64,000 bases of DNA from Vitis vinifera. Taxonomy: Eukaryota > Streptophyta > Magnoliopsida > Vitales > Vitaceae. The position numbers were made by a program, and so were the translations under genes. Numbering within the stretch: position 1 is the stretch's first letter; every line of letters begins with the position of its first letter. Positions 36,824 to 48,992 of the stretch are shown piece after piece. The stretch covers positions 1,937,001-2,001,000 of the forward strand of contig NC_081815.1 of the NCBI RefSeq assembly GCF_030704535.1, written 5' to 3'. The notes beneath the pieces are model-generated. The model saw nothing but the letters and a program-made list of their open reading frames with translations, did no database searches and was not told where the DNA came from.

Positions 36824-36836
36824 GACTTTTCTCAAT

Positions 36837-37414
36837 GATAATTTAAAAAAGTTATGCTTAAATTATTATAGTAAAAGAAGTTATTACAAATATATGATAA
36901 TTTTTGTCACCTAGGAGAGAGGGTGAACGGATAAATTTTTTTTTAAACCAAAATCATATTTTCAAATTTCAAAAGACGAAATCGTTTTTTCAAAAGAAGA
37001 TTTTAAAAAAATTTCAAAGGGAAATCGTCTCTTTAAAATACGAGTTATATATATATTTTTTCATGGAACTCGTCTTTTTTTTTTTTTTTCCCATGGGAAC
37101 TCGTCTCTTGAAGAAACGAGTTCCCATGGAAAAAAAATAATTTTTTTAAAAAAAGAAAAAAAATTCCTCATGGAACTCGTCTCTTCAAGTTCCTATGAAA
37201 AAAATATATATTTTTTCCTCAAGAGACGATTTCTCATGAAAAAAAATATATATTTTTTTTTTAAAATTCTCAAATTAAAAAAACAAAGAAAAAAAGAAAA
37301 AAAAGAAAATTCCTCATGGAACTCGTCTCTTAAAAAAAACAATTCCTCAGAGACGATTTCTCATGAAAAAAAAAAATATATATATATATACCTCAGAGAC
37401 GATTTCTCATGAAA

Positions 37415-37445
<31 letters not shown>

Positions 37446-38044
37446 TTTTTAAATTCTCAAATTAAAAAAAAAAAAACAATTCCTCAAGGGAACTCGTCTC
37501 TTCTATATTTTTTTTTATTTAAATTCCCAAATTAAAAAAAAAAAATTCCTCCAGGGAACTCGTCTCTTCAAGAGACGAGTTCCCTTGAGATTTTTTTTTT
37601 TTTTTATTTTTTATAATTTGGGAATTCTTTTTTAAAAAAAAATCTTTTGAAGAGACGAGTTCCCTTGAGGATTTTTTTATTTTTTTTATTTTTTTTATAA
37701 TTTGGGAATTTTTTTAAAAAATATTGTCTATTGAAAAGACGAGTTCCCTTGAGGATTTTTTTTTTTTTTATAATAATTTGAGGATTTTTTTTTTAATTTA
37801 ATAATTTTTTTTTCATGGGAACTCGTCTCTTAAAGAAATGATTTCCCTTTTGAAATTTTTTTAAAATCGTCTTTTCAAAAGACAATTTCGTCTTTTGAAT
37901 TTTGAAAACATGATTTTGGTTTTAAAAAAAAATTATCCGCTCACCCTCTCTTCTCTCTCTTATCTCCTATCAGGTGGCAAAAACTATCATATATTTGTAA
38001 TAATTTCTTCTACTATAATAATTTAAGCATAAATTTTTTAAATC
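36837..38044. mobile_element. Fold-back inverted-repeat element with GAGACGAGTT satellites
   Basis: Arms of about 200 bp face each other. The left arm (from 36837) reads AATTTAAAAAAGTTATGCTT, then AAATTATTATAGTA and a block ending GAGAGAGGGTGA. The right arm (to 38044) is its inverse with a few changes. The interior is built from at least a dozen copies of GGGAACTCGTCTCTT and its inverse AAGAGACGAGTTCCC, some joined head to head as perfect short palindromes (about 37555-37586), separated by A/T runs. No transposase is encoded. The structure fits a non-autonomous fold-back DNA transposon. Clear target-site duplications were not found. Confidence 0.8.
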
Positions 38045-38090
38045 ACCGTAGTATTGATGAAAGTCTCAAGCCAATTTTTCTATCGAGGAG

Positions 38091-38378
38091 AACAACTCAG
38101 GTATTTATATATTATTTTCAATTGCTGGAGCACCCTCCCACCAGCTCTGTTGCAGTCGCATAGATAATGGAGCTAATTTTCCGCTATCTCTCAATTTTTC
38201 TTTCTTTGTGGATGACTTCTAAGCCAATATTTCTACTTTTTGTGGGCTCCATACCCTCTCAGTGGTGCAGCAGTCGATGCCTTTTTTCATTTCTAATTTC
38301 CGCAATAAGTAGGCTTAGTGATGACCATTATTGGATAGCCTTCAAGTATGACCATTTGCAGATTTGCTTGATTTTTGT
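38091..38378. repeat. Long direct repeat, copy B (partner 36541-36823)
   Basis: This is the second copy of the 36541-36823 segment. Past 38378 the sequence continues into CTTGCCTATCGAATTAGG, unlike copy A, which ends at the fold-back element. Copy B looks like the original continuous sequence, or copy A was cut at its right end when the element and repeat were duplicated. Confidence 0.92.
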
Positions 38379-38526
38379 CTTGCCTATCGAATTAGGTGTG
38401 TCTGGACCCGGCAGGCTCATGAGTGACGTGTTGACGTTGAGACAGTCCATGTACCCTCTTTTTTGGGAAAGTGGTGGAAATATATGATTTTGAAAATCAA
38501 ATATCAAATAATTGAAATATAAGATC

Positions 38527-39253
38527 ATTGAAATATGAGATCTGCGTGATGATAATGAGAAAAATATTATATGTTTCATGCATTTTTAAGACTCCCTCAT
38601 TTGAAAAACACAAAGAACAAAAAAAAATAATTTTTTTTGTTTTCCTTCGGGGTTTTGCATAAATTTTCTCGGAAATCAAACAAGGATGAATTTTCCCGAA
38701 AATTGAATGGGGGCGACGATGGAAGCAAAAAAAATCCTTGTTTGATCCCCAAGAAAATCCATCCCCCACTCGATTTTTGGGAAAATTCATCCTCATTTTT
38801 CCAAGAAAATCCATGCAAAACCCCCCAAGGAAAACCAAAAAAATTGATTTTTTTTTTTTTGCTCCCTATGTTTTCTAAATCTGTTCTATGGGTCTCCATC
38901 CCCTATTTAATTTCCAGGAAAATTCATCCTCATTTGATTTTCAAGAAAATCCATACAAAACCCTCAAGGAAAACAAAAAAAAATTGCCTTTTCTTTTTCT
39001 CCATGTGTTTCTAGATCTATTCTAGTGGTCTCCATTCCCCTTTCGATTTCCTAGAAAATTCATCCTCGTTTGATTTTTGAGAAAATCCATAAAAAACCAC
39101 AAGGAAAACAAAAAAAAAAAAAATTACTTTTTTTTGCTTCTTGTGTTTTCCGGGGGACCTAAAGGATAATTTTGAAAATGTAAACATGAACAGTAAATAG
39201 TGCATGAAACATATAGTATTTTTTTCATTATTAGACAGATCTCATATTTCAAT
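38527..39253. mobile_element. TIR element with internal 136-bp tandem repeats
   Basis: Terminal inverted repeats of about 55 bp bound the element. The left begins ATTGAAATATGAGATCTG (38527-38582), and the right (39201-39253) ends in the exact inverse of those 18 bases and is similar further in. The interior carries three direct copies of an about 136-bp unit (GAAAATTCATCC at about 38782, 38919, 39055) plus one inverted copy near 38640-38705. Each unit contains a homopolymer A/T run. The short reading frames here come from the repeat unit and are not genes. It is a non-autonomous DNA element of unknown superfamily. Confidence 0.8.
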
Positions 39254-39717
39254 TATATGGGCTTCCATAACCATATATTTTTCATTTAACAGTCTATAAA
39301 TACGATTTTTCCCTATTTTTTAATCAAGCCCTTAGAGATCAACAAACTTCAAAAGAGTCTTCTCAATTTCAAAATTACAGAGCATTAATTAAACCAATAA
39401 AAAATGTGTGATTGCTACTTGGGAATTAAAGTCAACAAGAAAAACGTCCACAAAATTTTTAGAAATCAATATATTAAATTTACTTGCTTTTTTTATTATT
39501 TATATTTTTTATTAGCCATAAAATTTGTGGGTATACACACTTATACGCCTTTATATCTTCATTCCTAAAATGAGAATTTTTAATAATAAAAAATGAATTT
39601 TCATTTTTATAATAAATGCATTTTTCATATATATTTCTTTCACAGGCATGGTCTAATTATGTCGCTTCCAAGTTCCAACGACATCGTTGTGATTTCCCTT
39701 TCATTCTACGACCTCTT

Positions 39718-39867
39718 AAAACGGCGTCGTTTAGTCCATTTATAATCACTTGTATCTTCCCCCTTCGGCTACCTGTGTGTCGAATCAGATTGCAGCTTCT
39801 TCCCTCGTCGGGCTTGGCTTCACCTTCTCACTTTGATTCAAACCAATAGAAGAAGACGTCGTTTTGG
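39718..39867. promoter_or_regulatory. Palindromic ACGNCGT motifs upstream of the DYW-PPR gene
   Basis: AAACGGCGTCGTTT (39719-39732) and GACGTCGTTTTGG (39855-39867) lie about 60-210 bp before the predicted start codon at 39928. Very similar palindromes lie near the NDL start (55647-55661, 55961-55978) and upstream of the PPR gene at 63086 (62875-62891, 62990-63006). The motif has an ACGT or CGTC core of the kind bound by bZIP factors; a promoter role is inferred from its repeated position. Confidence 0.5.
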
Positions 39868-39927
39868 AATGCTTATTTCCATATAAAGCATCAAACACCA
39901 ACTCAATTACTTTTGATTCAACCAGCA

Positions 39928-41358
39928 ATGGCGTCTCTGATGTCCCTCAATCGCACTGGAAACTCCATAATCACTTCCAATTTCAAGGCTCGAATCCCCG
40001 CTCACTCTTCTGCCTTACCTCTCAAGCCCATCTCTTCTTCTCCTCAAAAACCCCCTCTAAAACTCCTCTGCACCTACGCTCTTCCCAACCACCAACCCAC
40101 TAATAAGCCCCGAGTCTTCCGCCGCCAAACCAACAGCACACACCCTCCGAAACAACACAATGGTCAAAACCTGACTGGTACTCAGCTCAACAATGCCAAC
40201 TACCCACAAACCGAAAACTTCACGGTAGTACATTCTGGGGTTGATCTGATGGGGTTGTGCGAAGAGGGGAAGATTAGAGAAGCTGTTGAGTATATGGGTC
40301 AAGGTGTTTGTGCTGAGTATGGGGTTTTTTGTGCAATGTTGAGTTCGTGTGGGAAAACGAAATCGCTTGAAGTAGGGAGAAGGGTTCATGACTTGTTGGC
40401 GAGGTCGAAATTCGGTGGGGATGTTGAATTGAATAATAAATTGATTGAAATGTATGGGAGGTGTGGGAGTATGAGAGATGCGCGCAGGGTGTTTGATAGA
40501 ATGCGCGAACGGAATATGAGTTCGTGGCATTTAATGATAAATGGGTATGCTGCGAATGGGCAGGGAAGGGATGGATTGTTGTTGTTTGAGCGAATGAGGA
40601 AGGTGGGGTTGCGTCCGGTTGGAGAGACTTTTGTGGCAGTGTTGTCGGCGTGTGGTAGTGTAGAAGAAGGATTAATGTACTTCGAATTGATGAAGAAAGA
40701 GTGTGGAATTATACCAGGGATAGAGCATTATCTAGGAGTTATAGATGTTCTTGGGAAATTTGGTCATATCAATGAAGCAGAGGAGTTTGTTGATAAAATG
40801 CCAATTGAACCCACTGCAGAAGTTTGGGAGGCATTGAGAAATTTTGCTCGAATACATGGAGCTATCGAGCTTGAAGACCGGGCCGAGGAGATGTTGGCTG
40901 CTCTTGATCCCTCTAAGGCCATCACGGACAAGATCCCAACGCCACCACAGAAAAAGCAGTTGGCAGTCAACATGCTTGAGGGCAAGAACAGGGTCAGTGA
41001 GTACCGGAGCACAAATCCTTACAAGGGAGATGCGTATGAGAAATTAAAAGGATTGAATGGGCAGATGAGAGAAGCCGGTTATGTCCCTGACACAAGATAT
41101 GTGCTTCATGACATTGATCAGGAGGCAAAAGAACAGGCCTTGCTCTATCACAGCGAGCGATTAGCAATTGCATATGGCCTGATCAGTACTCCAGCTAGAA
41201 CACCTCTCAGGATCATTAAGAATCTTCGAATTTGTGGCGATTGCCACAATGCAATAAAAATTATGTCAAAGATTGTTGGGAGGGAGCTAATTGTTAGGGA
41301 TAATAAGCGGTTTCATCACTTCAAGGACGGCAAATGCTCTTGTGGGGATTACTGGTAA
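39928..41358 (+). CDS. PPR protein with DYW editing domain (DYW2/MEF8-like)
   Basis: This intronless gene encodes 476 residues from the ATG at 39928; codons upstream have no ATG. The N-terminus is rich in Ser, Pro and basic residues, like an organelle transit peptide. It has only a short PPR tract ([37 protein letters not shown]). After E-type motifs ([29 protein letters not shown]), a complete DYW domain follows. It has [10 protein letters not shown], with the HxE zinc and glutamate of a cytidine deaminase, then CGDCHNAIK and the C-terminal CSCGDYW. The short PPR tract and the IxKIPTPP linker match Arabidopsis DYW2 (At2g15690) and the MEF8 group as I recall them. These supply deaminase activity in trans to E+ PPR proteins during C-to-U RNA editing. 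All key residues are present. Confidence 0.93.
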   Translation: MASLMSLNRTGNSIITSNFKARIPAHSSALPLKPISSSPQKPPLKLLCTYALPNHQPTNKPRVFRRQTNSTHPPKQHNGQNLTGTQLNNANYPQTENFTVVHSGVDLMGLCEEGKIREAVEYMGQGVCAEYGVFCAMLSSCGKTKSLEVGRRVHDLLARSKFGGDVELNNKLIEMYGRCGSMRDARRVFDRMRERNMSSWHLMINGYAANGQGRDGLLLFERMRKVGLRPVGETFVAVLSACGSVEEGLMYFELMKKECGIIPGIEHYLGVIDVLGKFGHINEAEEFVDKMPIEPTAEVWEALRNFARIHGAIELEDRAEEMLAALDPSKAITDKIPTPPQKKQLAVNMLEGKNRVSEYRSTNPYKGDAYEKLKGLNGQMREAGYVPDTRYVLHDIDQEAKEQALLYHSERLAIAYGLISTPARTPLRIIKNLRICGDCHNAIKIMSKIVGRELIVRDNKRFHHFKDGKCSCGDYW

Positions 41359-41856
41359 GTGTATCACTCTTAACGTTGCCACAATAATTTGTTTCCCCTT
41401 GCAGTTGGTGTAATCCAATGCTGTTTATGGGAGTTGATCTTTGTAAATGTCTGGATTTCTTTTGATCTTACAATCCTTATGTTTGTACTGAAATTTGAAC
41501 ATCCATTACATTGGAATAAATTCAATGGGTCAGCATAAGCTATATCCATATTTCCTATAACCTTTGCTACATTCGGAATTGCTGTAGGGAAAGCATTCTT
41601 CATTATTCTAATCAATGACCTTTGCTACATCAAGTATCTCTCCTTGTAAAATCTGTGACTCCCTCTCCTCTGAGCTTTATTAGAATGGGAGATTTGACCT
41701 ACATCTATGCTAGGGTAGAGCTTAAAGAATTGAATATACAAATCAGAAATGCCCTGAGAAAAATATGGGAGAGATTTAAATGACAATCTACAGGGCAAAG
41801 AAAAATCAACAATGACCTTTAAGAATGTTTTTTCCCGTTGAAAAAGGGATCTAATG

Positions 41857-44845
41857 TCACGAGTGCAGGGATGATGGTTGGCTATTCCTCTTGTTTGTCA
41901 CCACTTCTATTAGATTGTCATCTCGCGATGGAACTTGCAGCCATGATTTCATTATATCATAGACTGTAAACCCAATTGCCACTGATGGTACAACCTGAAA
42001 TACAAGAACAAACACTTAGATGCCCAACACACGGAAGGACTGGTACGACAAACTAAATAGCAATTTTCCCCACCTTCAAGTAGTTGATGCTCAGCCCTGA
42101 AAATAGCTGCTTCCATCCTTGTGTTTGAGCTATTGAAACAAGGGTTTCCATTGTTCCTTTCACATCTCCAATGTGTGATGCTGACAGCCGTTGGACCTAT
42201 TAAGATGATTCCTTTTCTCTTTATTAGTTTGATCTTTATTTCTGAAAATGTTTAGATTCAGTGACTCGGACAATTGCAGTAACTTACCTGCATTTGCCGC
42301 CTAACAACATCAAGAGGGTAAGTTAATGTCTGACCCAGTAAGCCTGCGACGGAGCCGCATGCTAGTTTCACTGTTATGTCTTTCTTGTGTTTCTCAGGCA
42401 CATGGCTTTTCATCTCCTCGTAGAAGTAGAACTTCAAACCAGAATATGGGAAGATGCCATAGAGTGCTGGAGCTGAGAACAGCATTTAAATCTGTTAATG
42501 GAGACACAGTTACCATAGTACTTGGTGCAAGCAACTAGCAAAGACATGGAAAAACTTAATACCTACCCCCACCGCGATAGAGCCCTCTTACACCGGCTTC
42601 TCTGTAGGTCTTTGAGAAACAATCAAGGATTCCTCTGTAAGCCTGTTCTGCATGGACTATCCCTTTGATGTTCAGCTTTGTTGATCCAACAACCTGCAAA
42701 ATCATATACAACTTACTCATGTTCTCCATTCAAGCATTGAGAAAGAATCGGTTTAAGTTCTTTACCTGGTAAGCCAATTTGGTCCGAACTAGATCAAGAG
42801 GGTATGTAAAAAGCACAGCAGTTCCTCCTGCAAATGATCCTGCCATGAGATCGAGTACTGGCCCTCTTCTAATGTCAGGGAAATTGAGTATGATCCATCG
42901 CCGGTATTGCTCATAAGCCATATAATGCAGTGCTGCATAAGGAACAATTCGAGCAACACTTGCTCCATTCCCTCTGGATACAAGTCCCACGTGATATAGA
43001 GATTATTGAGGGCCAAAAGCAATACTTTCACATGAATGATAATGACCCCAGGATCAAATTAAGTAGAAAAAGAGATTCAGATTTCCACCTGTAAAAACCC
43101 AGCACCCCTTCTGTTTTTGCAATCTTTCTAAAGGATCCCAACAGCCCTATGCTTTGAAATTCTGCTTTTCTGGTCTGAAAAAAAGTTAAAAAATAATTTC
43201 CATTCATCTTCAAACTTAATCGAACTTGAAAGATTGTGTTCAATGGCAATATGAAGTCTACAGTTCAAAGTATTCATACATACAAAGAGAGGACCAATGA
43301 TAAATTAGAGATTCAGTGTAATATACATCTGTATTTATCAAAAGTGAGATATGAATAAGCCTGAACAGGGTAAGCAACAGCATTGGCAAGGGGAAAGAAG
43401 AAGAAAAATAGTAAGTAAACTATGATGTTCATCACTGAATGGTTATGAGAATCCTCAGGTTCTTGTTTAGTTTGGCTTGGCTGTGAGACCCAGACTGTTT
43501 ACGATTAAGCTTGCCCCAGGACATCAATTAATTTTCTTGGTGGATTTGGGAAGGATTGAGTTCATGTTTGGTTGGATTGGGTTCCAGTTTGGGTTAGACT
43601 TCTTGGCTGTTAAACGGTAAACCCAACTCAACCCATATGGTCAAAACACAGTCTTGACCACAAACAACAGGAAGAACAAAAATCGAACTCTTCTTCCTCC
43701 ATATAAATCCCTTTAAACTTGATATTGTTTCTGTTTCTTTTCCAGCATCCTCTTACAACCTGCAAGAATAACTATTTTTCTAAAATTGACCACTGCATCC
43801 ACTATTCCTGGCACAAAAACATCAAGTTTTTCAGCTGTTTCTCCTCCTAATCCTATGATCCCAATGAACCCGCATTGCAGAATCTTAAAGAACACCTTCC
43901 ATCCGGATTGCAAGAATCCCTCCATAATAGAACTACTAAAGAGAAACCAATAGGCCTTAAGGGTTGCAAAGATAATTCATGGAAGAGAACTCTTTCAATA
44001 GCAAAAAACATATGAAACAAATGTTTCAACACTATAAATTCACAATCCCTAAGAACTCAACAAAGACCCAGCCTCAACCAAAATTACCAACAATTTTCAG
44101 AACTTTTTCCAACAAAAACCACCAAGTGTGAACAGACCATCTTCAAACCCACCAAGGAACTGACTAATCCATTCAGTGAAACATCTTTCAAGTTCATTTT
44201 GCATTCTATCAGCTTCACACATCTATCAAAATGTACAAGATAATCTCCCCAAATCAAGGAACCCTATATTCAGTTCCTCAACAAGACACATATGCCATCT
44301 CCTTCCATGCATTTCCAGTACATTTTTTGTTATATGATTGGGGTTTATTTTTCCGCTCAGTTTTTCCTCGATTTACACAGCATGATTGGCCCTAAAATTA
44401 GCCCAATAAACTAAATTCTTTGTGAGGTCTTGAAGAGGTGAAGTCAGATAAAACCTCAAAGGAAATTAATAAAAAGATATATCACCACAATTGGGACCCA
44501 TTCAAGAACTTCAAGATCCACTCCGCACCCACCAAATTCCAAACAATTGGAATCATCGACTCTAATAAAGCCATTGAAACCTAAAATCAGAAAGATTTCT
44601 GACAACAGCCCATCAAAGGAAAAAGGAGAACCCACAAACCCAGGAAGCCAAATCAAGAAAGTGAAAGAAGAACAAAGAACTGGCACCTGAAACAAAATCT
44701 TGACACGCTCGAGTGGAGCAACCATGGTCTTAGCAAAACCACCAGCGACACCCCCAGCAACTAGCTCCTTTACATACACCGGCATGGAATCTCTGAGCCC
44801 ATCCAACAGCATGCCCCTCTCTCCTCCTTCTCTGTTCTTCTCCAT
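41857..44845 (-). CDS. Mitochondrial coenzyme A carrier (SLC25 family)
   Basis: Seven exons on the minus strand (44845-44687, 43174-43089, 42973-42766, 42693-42567, 42472-42288, 42196-42074, 41994-41857) encode 341 residues. The protein has three repeats of the mitochondrial carrier fold: [13 protein letters not shown] in repeat 1, [15 protein letters not shown] in repeat 2 and [13 protein letters not shown] in repeat 3, each a Px(D/E)xx(R/K) signature, with six membrane helices. The sequence is close to plant CoA transporters (the At1g14560/At4g26180 group) and yeast Leu5, carriers that bring coenzyme A into the matrix through the inner membrane. Intron 1 is long (1,512 bp). Exon 4 was ended at 42567 to keep the GGAPALYG join. 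The C-terminal tail ([21 protein letters not shown]) is poorly conserved. Substrate is inferred from family only. Confidence 0.94.
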
Positions 44846-46285
44846 TTAAGACCGCTTGGAAGAGAGAAATGGGGCACAGAGATTTTCAAAGACCGCTTTG
44901 AATTGTGTGAGTAATTGTTGCAGCAGCAGGAATGGGCAAAGGGGAGAAGAATTGAAACGTTTCTGGTGGTGGGCTTTGATCGATTCGTGAGTTTTATATG
45001 TTTGGGACAGCTGACAAGTGAGAGAAAGGCCAAGACTTTCAGAGATTCCAAGAGTGTGTCAAAATTGTTAGAAGAGATATTCGGTTGGCAGGCGCCACCA
45101 AAATGAATTGTTTAATTGAAAGAGTCGTGTTTCACCCATCCAATGGCTGACCCCAAATTGATCCCCAATTCACAATCTTGAACTAAACCATTTTTATTTT
45201 TTTGGGAAACCAATAATTTTTCTTGACTCAAAAATATTTTACATAATTTTATGTGAAGTAAAAAATATGGATTTGTTATTCGTGTTGGAAGAGACTTCAA
45301 GAGGGACAGGAAGAAAAAAACAAAATAAAGTAAAAAAAAAAAAAAGTCCAATCAAAATCCTAATAAATATAAATATTATTAATACACAAAAAAATAATTA
45401 TTAAAAATAAATTTAAGGAAAAACATTATCTTTTTTTTTTTTAATATTACATATGAAGATTCTCTTTTAATAAAATATTTTATATCCAATTTTTTCTTCC
45501 TTTTATAAACCAAGTACCAAATAATTCTACTGAAAATTCAAGATTTTGAAAAATGGTTCCCAAAAACATTTTATTTTTTAAATTCTATTTGAAAACTCAA
45601 ATTTCAAAAATAATTTTCTTATTTATTCTCTGTGAACATAAAAACTTAAACACAATACAAAAATTTTAAAATATTCTTCATATTTTTACTTATTGTTAAA
45701 AAAAATTAAAGACATCAAATTTTATTTTAGAATATAACTTTTTTTAAAAAAAAAAAATAGATGTGGTTTATCAAAGTACAGAACCTTACCCCAAGCCTAA
45801 GCTTTTAATAAAATTTAACGGCTATGAATTTGCTCAGCCATGGTGCAAGCCAAACCTAAATTTCTGAGTCAAGTCATTTTCCACAGATCTTAGCAGTAGT
45901 AGCAAAATCTAAAATATTGATTGAGCCATTTCCAAGTATATCTGAGTAAAAGTGTCAGCAAAACCTAAAAATATGAAATGTCACAACATGAATGGCCTTC
46001 AGAGTTGCATACCATTTTGAATTCTGTCTGTGACAAAAAATATAAGTACACCTACCACCTAGATGACCCAGGAACAATGATACAGAATTGACAAGTTAGA
46101 TACTTTTGACCACGTGGGCATACCCAACAACCTGTAAGCTTGGTAGAGCAAATTCCTGAAACAGGTTCCCAAACCAGAAAGGCTTATCTGTATGTGTTGT
46201 TTTGATCATCACTTGACAGTTGACGCAGTCAGACCATCTCTAGATGAGTCGCTAGCGAGGATTAGGGGGTGTTTGATGATTTGCT
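44846..46285. other. Spacer between CoA carrier and HAD phosphatase
   Basis: The left end holds the 5' leader and promoter of the CoA-carrier gene. About 45360-45740 is very AT-rich with long A/T runs. From 45780 to 46285 the sequence is of normal composition and probably includes the 3' UTR of the phosphatase gene. I see no further gene. Confidence 0.6.
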
Positions 46286-48363
46286 TCATGGGTGGGTCCC
46301 TGCATTCTCTGAAACTTGTGATTGGGATGATTTAGATTGAGTAGAAGTCCCATTGCTGATGTTCTCTTCAATGGAGATTGTGTCGATAAGGTGGAGTAGC
46401 ACCTTCTCCAGCTCCTCTCCATCACTCCATTCAAGGACTTGTGCCTTGATGTGCATGGGGTCACCGCAAATGAGATTCCATAGAGGATAATTTTTCCTTG
46501 GCATCACATAGTCTCCATGTCCCAGCTTCAAACTTGGGCAGAAGTCACCTTTCCCATCTCCAACATAGATGAATCTTTTCTTCCCGTTTTCAGAAGCAGC
46601 AGCACGTATCTGCTCAATCACAAGACCCTGTTGTGGAAACCACTATTATAACTTTCTTTCGATTTAAGAAACAGTAGCTTTTGTAGGTTCAAATGTTATT
46701 GAAAATATAATGGACTGACCACATCTCCACAAACTTTGAAAATGCATGGCATGCCTAGGAACTGGTAAGAACCCCAAGAATACATCAATGAAAGGAGGGT
46801 GATGGAGGACTGATTGTAATCTCTGTAGACATGGTTGGTAATTACTAGTTTTCTTTTTCATAGAATTAGCCCTCCTAAGCCCTAACCATCAATGGACACA
46901 AAAGGGAAAGAAGTTTTATGTGTTAGGCCCTCATTCAGAGGGGGGAGAGAGAGAGAGAGAGATGGACTGACTGATTGTAATTCAAGTAAACATGGTTGGC
47001 AACTGCTGGTTTTCTCTCCATAGAATTAGCCATCCTATCAATGGACACAAAAGGGAAAGAAGTTTTATGGGTTGGGCCTTCACACAAAAAAGAGGGAGGG
47101 AGAGAGAGATTGACTGACTGATTGTAATTCATGTAAACATGGTTGGTAACTGCTAGGTTTCTTTCTATAGAATTAGCCCTCCTATCAATGGACACGAAAG
47201 AGAGGGAGGGAGGGAGAGAGCGAGAGAGACAAAGAGACAGAGAGACAGAGAACCACTGGTTTACTTTCTAAGAATTAGCCTCCTAAACTCTCAAGGGACG
47301 AGGAAAAGAAAAGTTTCCAGTCGTAGGCCCTCATCATAGAGAGAGAGATCATTACAAGAAGCAAAATCAATTCACAGAATGAACCCCATCTGTTAGAAAA
47401 GGAACAAATGGCATCATCTCATCCTGAATTAGATGTATAAATATGAACAAGAAGCAAGCTCAATTTCATCCCTCACAACCAATCAACAAATCAATTAACC
47501 AATTAGGAGATCATAACAAGATTACAGGATTTTTTCCCCTTAACAACAAAACATAAGAGAATAATTAGTGTATGAAAAAGAACATAACAAAAATCGATTT
47601 GTCTGACATACCTTGCACATGTTATAAGAGCATAGACTGCAACCATGAGGAGCTAATGTGAAATCACGGTAAGGGAAGATCCTTAGCCTTCCTACTTCAT
47701 CCACAGAGGTTGGATTTGTGTAAATTTCCGAAAAAAATCCTAATAACCCATGATGTTTCAAGATTGTCTCAATATAGAAGTTATTGGCATCGCTAACTAC
47801 CTTTAAATCACATCTGAAATAACCTCATTGTCAGTATAATTTCAATTACCAATAAAAAGTAAAGAAAAATGAAGCCACAACCATAAAGAAACATACCCAA
47901 AATCATGGGCTGCTTTAATGGCCGCCGCGATTCTTGGATTCATTGGGACCCTTTTCAAACACTTCTCAATTTCCTCGATTGTTCTCCCCTGTGAGTGCAG
48001 CTCGTGCAACATCCTATCCTATCAATATTTACAAACCCACTGTTCAATAAAGGATCCGTTTGGTTGCCAAGAAAAATTAGGAAAAGAAAAAAACCAACAA
48101 TGTTCTGTTCTTTTCTTTTCTTTTCTTTTCTTTTACAATATAAAAAAAACAAGCCAAAATGAAAGAGAACAGAATTACTAGAAACTTGTCGAAAGATTGA
48201 GAAGAAGAACGATTAGAGGACAAACCATGAGAGTGTTCCAAGGCAAGATGGAGCGCAACTGCTGGAACGATTGGGTCAGACCCATCTCCACTACCACCCA
48301 TTTGTCGCTGTCGCCGTCAATTATCGTCCGATCGAAGTCGAAAAGCACCACTATTCCGGTCAT
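46286..48363 (-). CDS. HAD-family phosphatase (thiamine phosphate/phosphocholine phosphatase-like)
   Basis: Four exons on the minus strand (48363-48226, 48018-47897, 47813-47612, 46627-46286) encode 267 residues. Motif 1 reads VVLFDFDRTIIDGDSD (nucleophile Asp plus acid Asp), motif 2 is VVSDAN, and the Asp-rich metal motif is YVGDGKGDFCPSL; all haloacid-dehalogenase catalytic residues are present. LPWNTLMDRML and CSLCSYNMCKG are shared with the plant PEPC1/PS2 group of phosphate-starvation phosphatases. Among Arabidopsis members, the closest I recall is At4g29530, annotated as thiamine-phosphate-phosphatase-like; phosphocholine, phosphoethanolamine or pyrophosphate are other substrates known in the family, so the true substrate is open. 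No targeting signal is evident. Two acceptor sites exist at the start of exon 2; 48018 keeps the LMDRM join. Intron 3 carries a minisatellite. At4g29530 adjoins the LpxA gene At4g29540 in Arabidopsis. Confidence 0.92.
46809..47350. repeat. About 150-bp tandem repeats in phosphatase intron 3
   Basis: A unit containing ACTGATTGTAATTC, ATGGTTGG, TAGAATTAGCC and ATCAATGGACACAAAAGGG begins near 46809, 46970 and 47117, with a shorter decayed fourth copy around 47251-47350. Spacings are 161 and 147 bp. Each unit ends in a GA-rich tract of different length (for example 46941-46963, 47093-47110, 47190-47240), which accounts for the uneven period. Confidence 0.85.
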
Positions 48364-48457
48364 TTTTCACAACCGGAGATGATTTTCCGGCCGCAGCCAC
48401 GCCGTTAATTCAAAGGATCTTTTGATTCTTTTCGATTGGACTGGGAAGAGATTGTAT

Positions 48458-48960
48458 GAGTTTAAGTCCAAAATAATCTAAATAATCTATTTGTTGAAAA
48501 AAATGGTAATAATAGTACCTATTTCAAAATATTTCTCAAACTAATCTTATCTATCCACGTAAGCATCTACATAAATTTTTTTTTTTAATTTTTTTTTTAA
48601 TTTTTTTTTAAAGTGTGAAAAACCATCATTGATGACTGTGGTTTTAAAAGTTTTAGAAATATTCTTAAAGATTGTAGTTTTACAATTTTCCTTAAAATCA
48701 TAATTAGTAATTATGGTTTCAAAATTATTTTTTATCCATGCCCGCTTTAATGGTATTATGATTTTAATATTATTTTTAAAATATTCTTTATCATAATAAC
48801 CATAAAAAAATATTTTTTGTTATAATAATTATAAAACCATAGTTAGTAACTGTTGTTTTAAAATACAAACGATGGTTTTATAATTTTCTTTATTTTTCAT
48901 TGTCAGATTAAAATTATTTTTTTGTACAAATTATCCTTAATAAATTTTTTCGATTGTTTT

Positions 48961-48992
<32 letters not shown>

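Noticed and set aside
36904-37412. Lys/Phe-rich frames of 78 and 80 residues
   Set aside because: They are translations of A/T runs and the GAGACGAGTT repeats of the fold-back element.
38637-39014. 125-residue frame with repeated KTKK and NPCLI-like blocks
   Set aside because: It is the translation of the 136-bp tandem repeat in the TIR element, not a gene.
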